Source: Macrocystis pyrifera (taxonomy: Eukaryota; Sar; Phaeophyceae; Laminariales; Laminariaceae). Taken from it: 64,000 nucleotides of DNA. The notes under the pieces are model-generated. The model was not told the DNA's origin. It saw only the letters and a list, made by a program, of their open reading frames with translations, and ran no database searches. A program made the position numbers and the translations under genes. The stretch lies in contig JASSKH010000009.1 in the NCBI GenBank assembly GCA_031763025.1, forward strand, positions 4,092,001 to 4,156,000. The letters are read 5' to 3'. Shown piece by piece: positions 61,950 through 64,000 of the stretch (positions are counted from its first letter, which is position 1; each line of letters opens with the position of its first letter).

Positions 61950-63345
61950 GATGTACCAGTATACTGTAGTTGGTGGGGGCTATGTGGGATATCTCTATGA
62001 TTCAGTCGCGGCTCGATAATTTTCACTTGGTGGGGTGCATGCAGTTGGATATCGCGTCTGCGAGTGGGGTTTCGACGTTTTTCTCTCGAAAGGTGGATAG
62101 CATTGTCAACAAGCGGAGTCTCTAAAGGCGGTTCGTGATACAGTGGGCGGGGGGATCACGGCTCGAGAGCTATATTGTTGGTCTAAAGAGATTTTCTTAA
62201 TTTAGAGAGACCCCAAGAGTTGCTTGGCACGGCCACACACTACAAGCTATACTGGCACATACGTAACACCCATTCCGGTTCAAGATGAGAGGGGTCAAAT
62301 TTTGCTTAGGCACACACAACCTTCCCCAAAACCGTGACCCTTGCCTACAGGTGATAAGAGTCTAAGGCGGATCGTGTTGCCTATAAGCCGATCGAGTCGC
62401 CTACCAAACACCATTCTGGCCGAAAAAGTAGCATGCCTTTTGTGGAGCGGAAATGTGCCATGAATAAAGAGCGTTCAGTTGGCACTGGGGTGGGTGCGAT
62501 CGGTTGCTTTTTTTGCACAGCGCTCGACGCTTCCAGAACGGGATTTTTTTTTTTTTTGCTCCAAAACCGAACAACACGACAGTATTAAGTAAGGTGTATT
62601 TTTGGAAAGATCCGGTCGGTCGAGAGAGAAAAGCTCATCTGAAAATATAACGTACCTGTTACGACTTGAGCACCCTTGCCGTTGTCGAGAATAACAAAAA
62701 CGAGCCCTTAAGAACGATCGCACCCTCGTGCGCGCTATTTACGGTAGTAGCGTGCGTCACGCGTTTGACGCGTGTGACACCTGGTATACTTTTTTGTCGT
62801 CAGAAAGCAGGACCATAATAATATGTTGGCTTAACAACCAGGGGACACGAAAAAATCCACGGGATGAAAATAGGGGACGGATGGCTAAAATCGCCGGTTT
62901 TTCGCTCGAAAGGAAAAGTTATTTCAAGTTGACCATATATTACCCAAAATAATCAAAAATGAGCTTTTTTCTTCGTTCTTGACCTCTGAGACATCGCACC
63001 ACCACAACCATGCCGCCGCCACCACCAGAGCTCATTCTCGACAGAAATCACGACAAAATTCCCTCTCTTTGACTCGTTTTCTCGCATTCTCGAGCTAAAA
63101 GGGACAACTTCGACGAACGCTCGCGATCTCAGTTTTTGGAGCAAGGTTGCCGCCTTTGTCTGTTCTTGCCGGGTTTTGTTTTGTGGTTTTCGCGGTGGGT
63201 CATCGCAGACATATTATACATGGCAGGATGAAAATCGAATACGAAAAAAGTCTTTCTAAACCAAGATCTTCATGCAGATTGCCCAATAAACCAAGATTCA
63301 TGTAAACGCCCAAACACGTGCTACGTTTCGGCTAGAAGAGAGGCA
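61950..63345. other. Unassigned intergenic sequence
   Basis: I see no convincing gene. GTCTAAGGCGGATCGTGTTGCCTATAAGCCG and related words near 62340-62400 do not match elsewhere. The 62475-62950 and 62953-63144 frames have no motif. Confidence 0.4.
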
Positions 63346-63349
63346 ACGT

Positions 63350-63620
63350 TTCACAACTCGGACAGATCATAGATTCCTAACCTGTATGATCTGTATGATC
63401 TGTATGATCTGATCTGTATGATCTGTATGATCTAGCTCATGTGGCCGGGTGGGAGCCGTATAATCTGCAGGATCTAGCACATGTTTCCTGTGTTGGATCT
63501 ACATCTGTTGTGCTATGCAGATCTTCCTAAAACACTCACAACGGCAGGTGAGGAGCTAGACCATCTACTGTGGACAGATCGGATAGATCATCATCTATCG
63601 GAGGTGTATCGTTTTTACAC
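63350..63620 (+). repeat. GATC-rich dispersed element, copy 8
   Basis: The clearest copy: CGGACAGATCATAG, four tandem ATCTGTATG units, CATGTGGCCGGGTGGGAGCCGTATAATCTG, GCACATGTTTCCTGTGTTGGATC, ACTCACAACGGCAGGTGAGGAGCTAGA and GGTGTATCG. Confidence 0.8.
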
Positions 63621-63714
63621 TCTGTGCGCCAATTTCGAGGTGTGAAGGACGGAGGTCTGCACACATGCTCAGGATAAATCCCCAAGGCACGTAGTGCTGT
63701 AGAAGGGAGGGGGA

Positions 63715-63800
63715 GGAGGGGGGGGGGGCGGGGGGGGGGGGGGGGGGTACTCGATATCATGCATGGCCGTAGTCGTATGACGATAGACCCCGCATCCGGA
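63715..63800 (-). repeat. Poly(C) element, inverted 3' end fragment
   Basis: A long G run (63720-63747, one C inside) followed by TACTCGATATCATGCATGGCCGTAGTCGTATGACGATAGACCCCGCATCC, then unrelated sequence. Confidence 0.8.
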
Positions 63801-64000
63801 GGAAAAGGGGGGTGGTATGCTTTGAGACCCCGGATATGAGGCAGGACAAGAAAACTGTTCCAAAAACAAAAAGGAAAAAACATTTTTTTGCTTGTTTCGC
63901 TGTGCTGATGCCGCAAATTGGTTTATTAATAGTGTTTCTTCTTGCAAACGGGAGACCAGACAATCCACTGTGATTTTTCATACATTCCTTATGCATACAC

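Overview
This window is repeat-rich nuclear DNA from a eukaryote. It holds one very long, many-exon host gene and dozens of transposable elements, with no bacterial-style operons. Multi-kilobase GT-AG introns, a hybrid histidine kinase, a non-LTR retrotransposon with a restriction-like endonuclease, many microsatellites and mixed GC content suggest a stramenopile alga, possibly a brown alga. That assignment is inference; no rRNA or organelle marker is present.

The host gene lies on the + strand, from a probable first exon at 8068 to a stop codon at 59441-59443. I placed 19 exons by matching splice sites, reading phase and domain continuity. Together they encode about 800 residues: an N-terminal PAS-like segment, a PAS domain of bacterial type, a HisKA dimerisation/phosphoacceptor region, a HATPase catalytic domain, a low-complexity linker and a C-terminal receiver domain. 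Every key residue I looked for is present: the H-box His, the N-box Asn, the G1 and G2 boxes, and the receiver DD, D, T/S and K. Coding sequence is under 5 percent of the 51-kb span. The weak points are the exon 1/exon 2 junction and a reading-frame shift in exon 11.

Region by region: 1-8067 is a nest of LTR miniatures (TRIMs), a broken LINE on the minus strand (about 500-4345), a Harbinger-like element carrying telomere-like repeats inside an LTR, and a Mariner-like MITE. The 17-kb first intron (8350-25708) holds two tRNA-derived SINEs, a second and longer LINE (about 11375-16557, minus strand), a pair of inverted 0.45-0.5-kb elements, a MITE split by a solo LTR, a LINE 3' end with a roughly 365-bp TAA tail, and a pair of 338-bp direct repeats. 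From 25.7 to 59.4 kb short exons alternate with introns. These introns carry ten-odd copies of a roughly 540-bp element ending in poly(C), eight copies of a GATC-rich element, two hAT-like elements, a complete TRIM with a target duplication, further MITEs and many minisatellites. After the gene, 59.4-64 kb holds another poly(C) element, a decayed fragment of a different LINE and a palindromic minisatellite.

No exon that I placed is interrupted by an element, whereas nearly every intron is built from them. Several nested insertions give a relative order: the GATC, poly(C) and LTR elements are older than the MITE or Harbinger copies inside them, and one MITE is older than the solo LTR that splits it.
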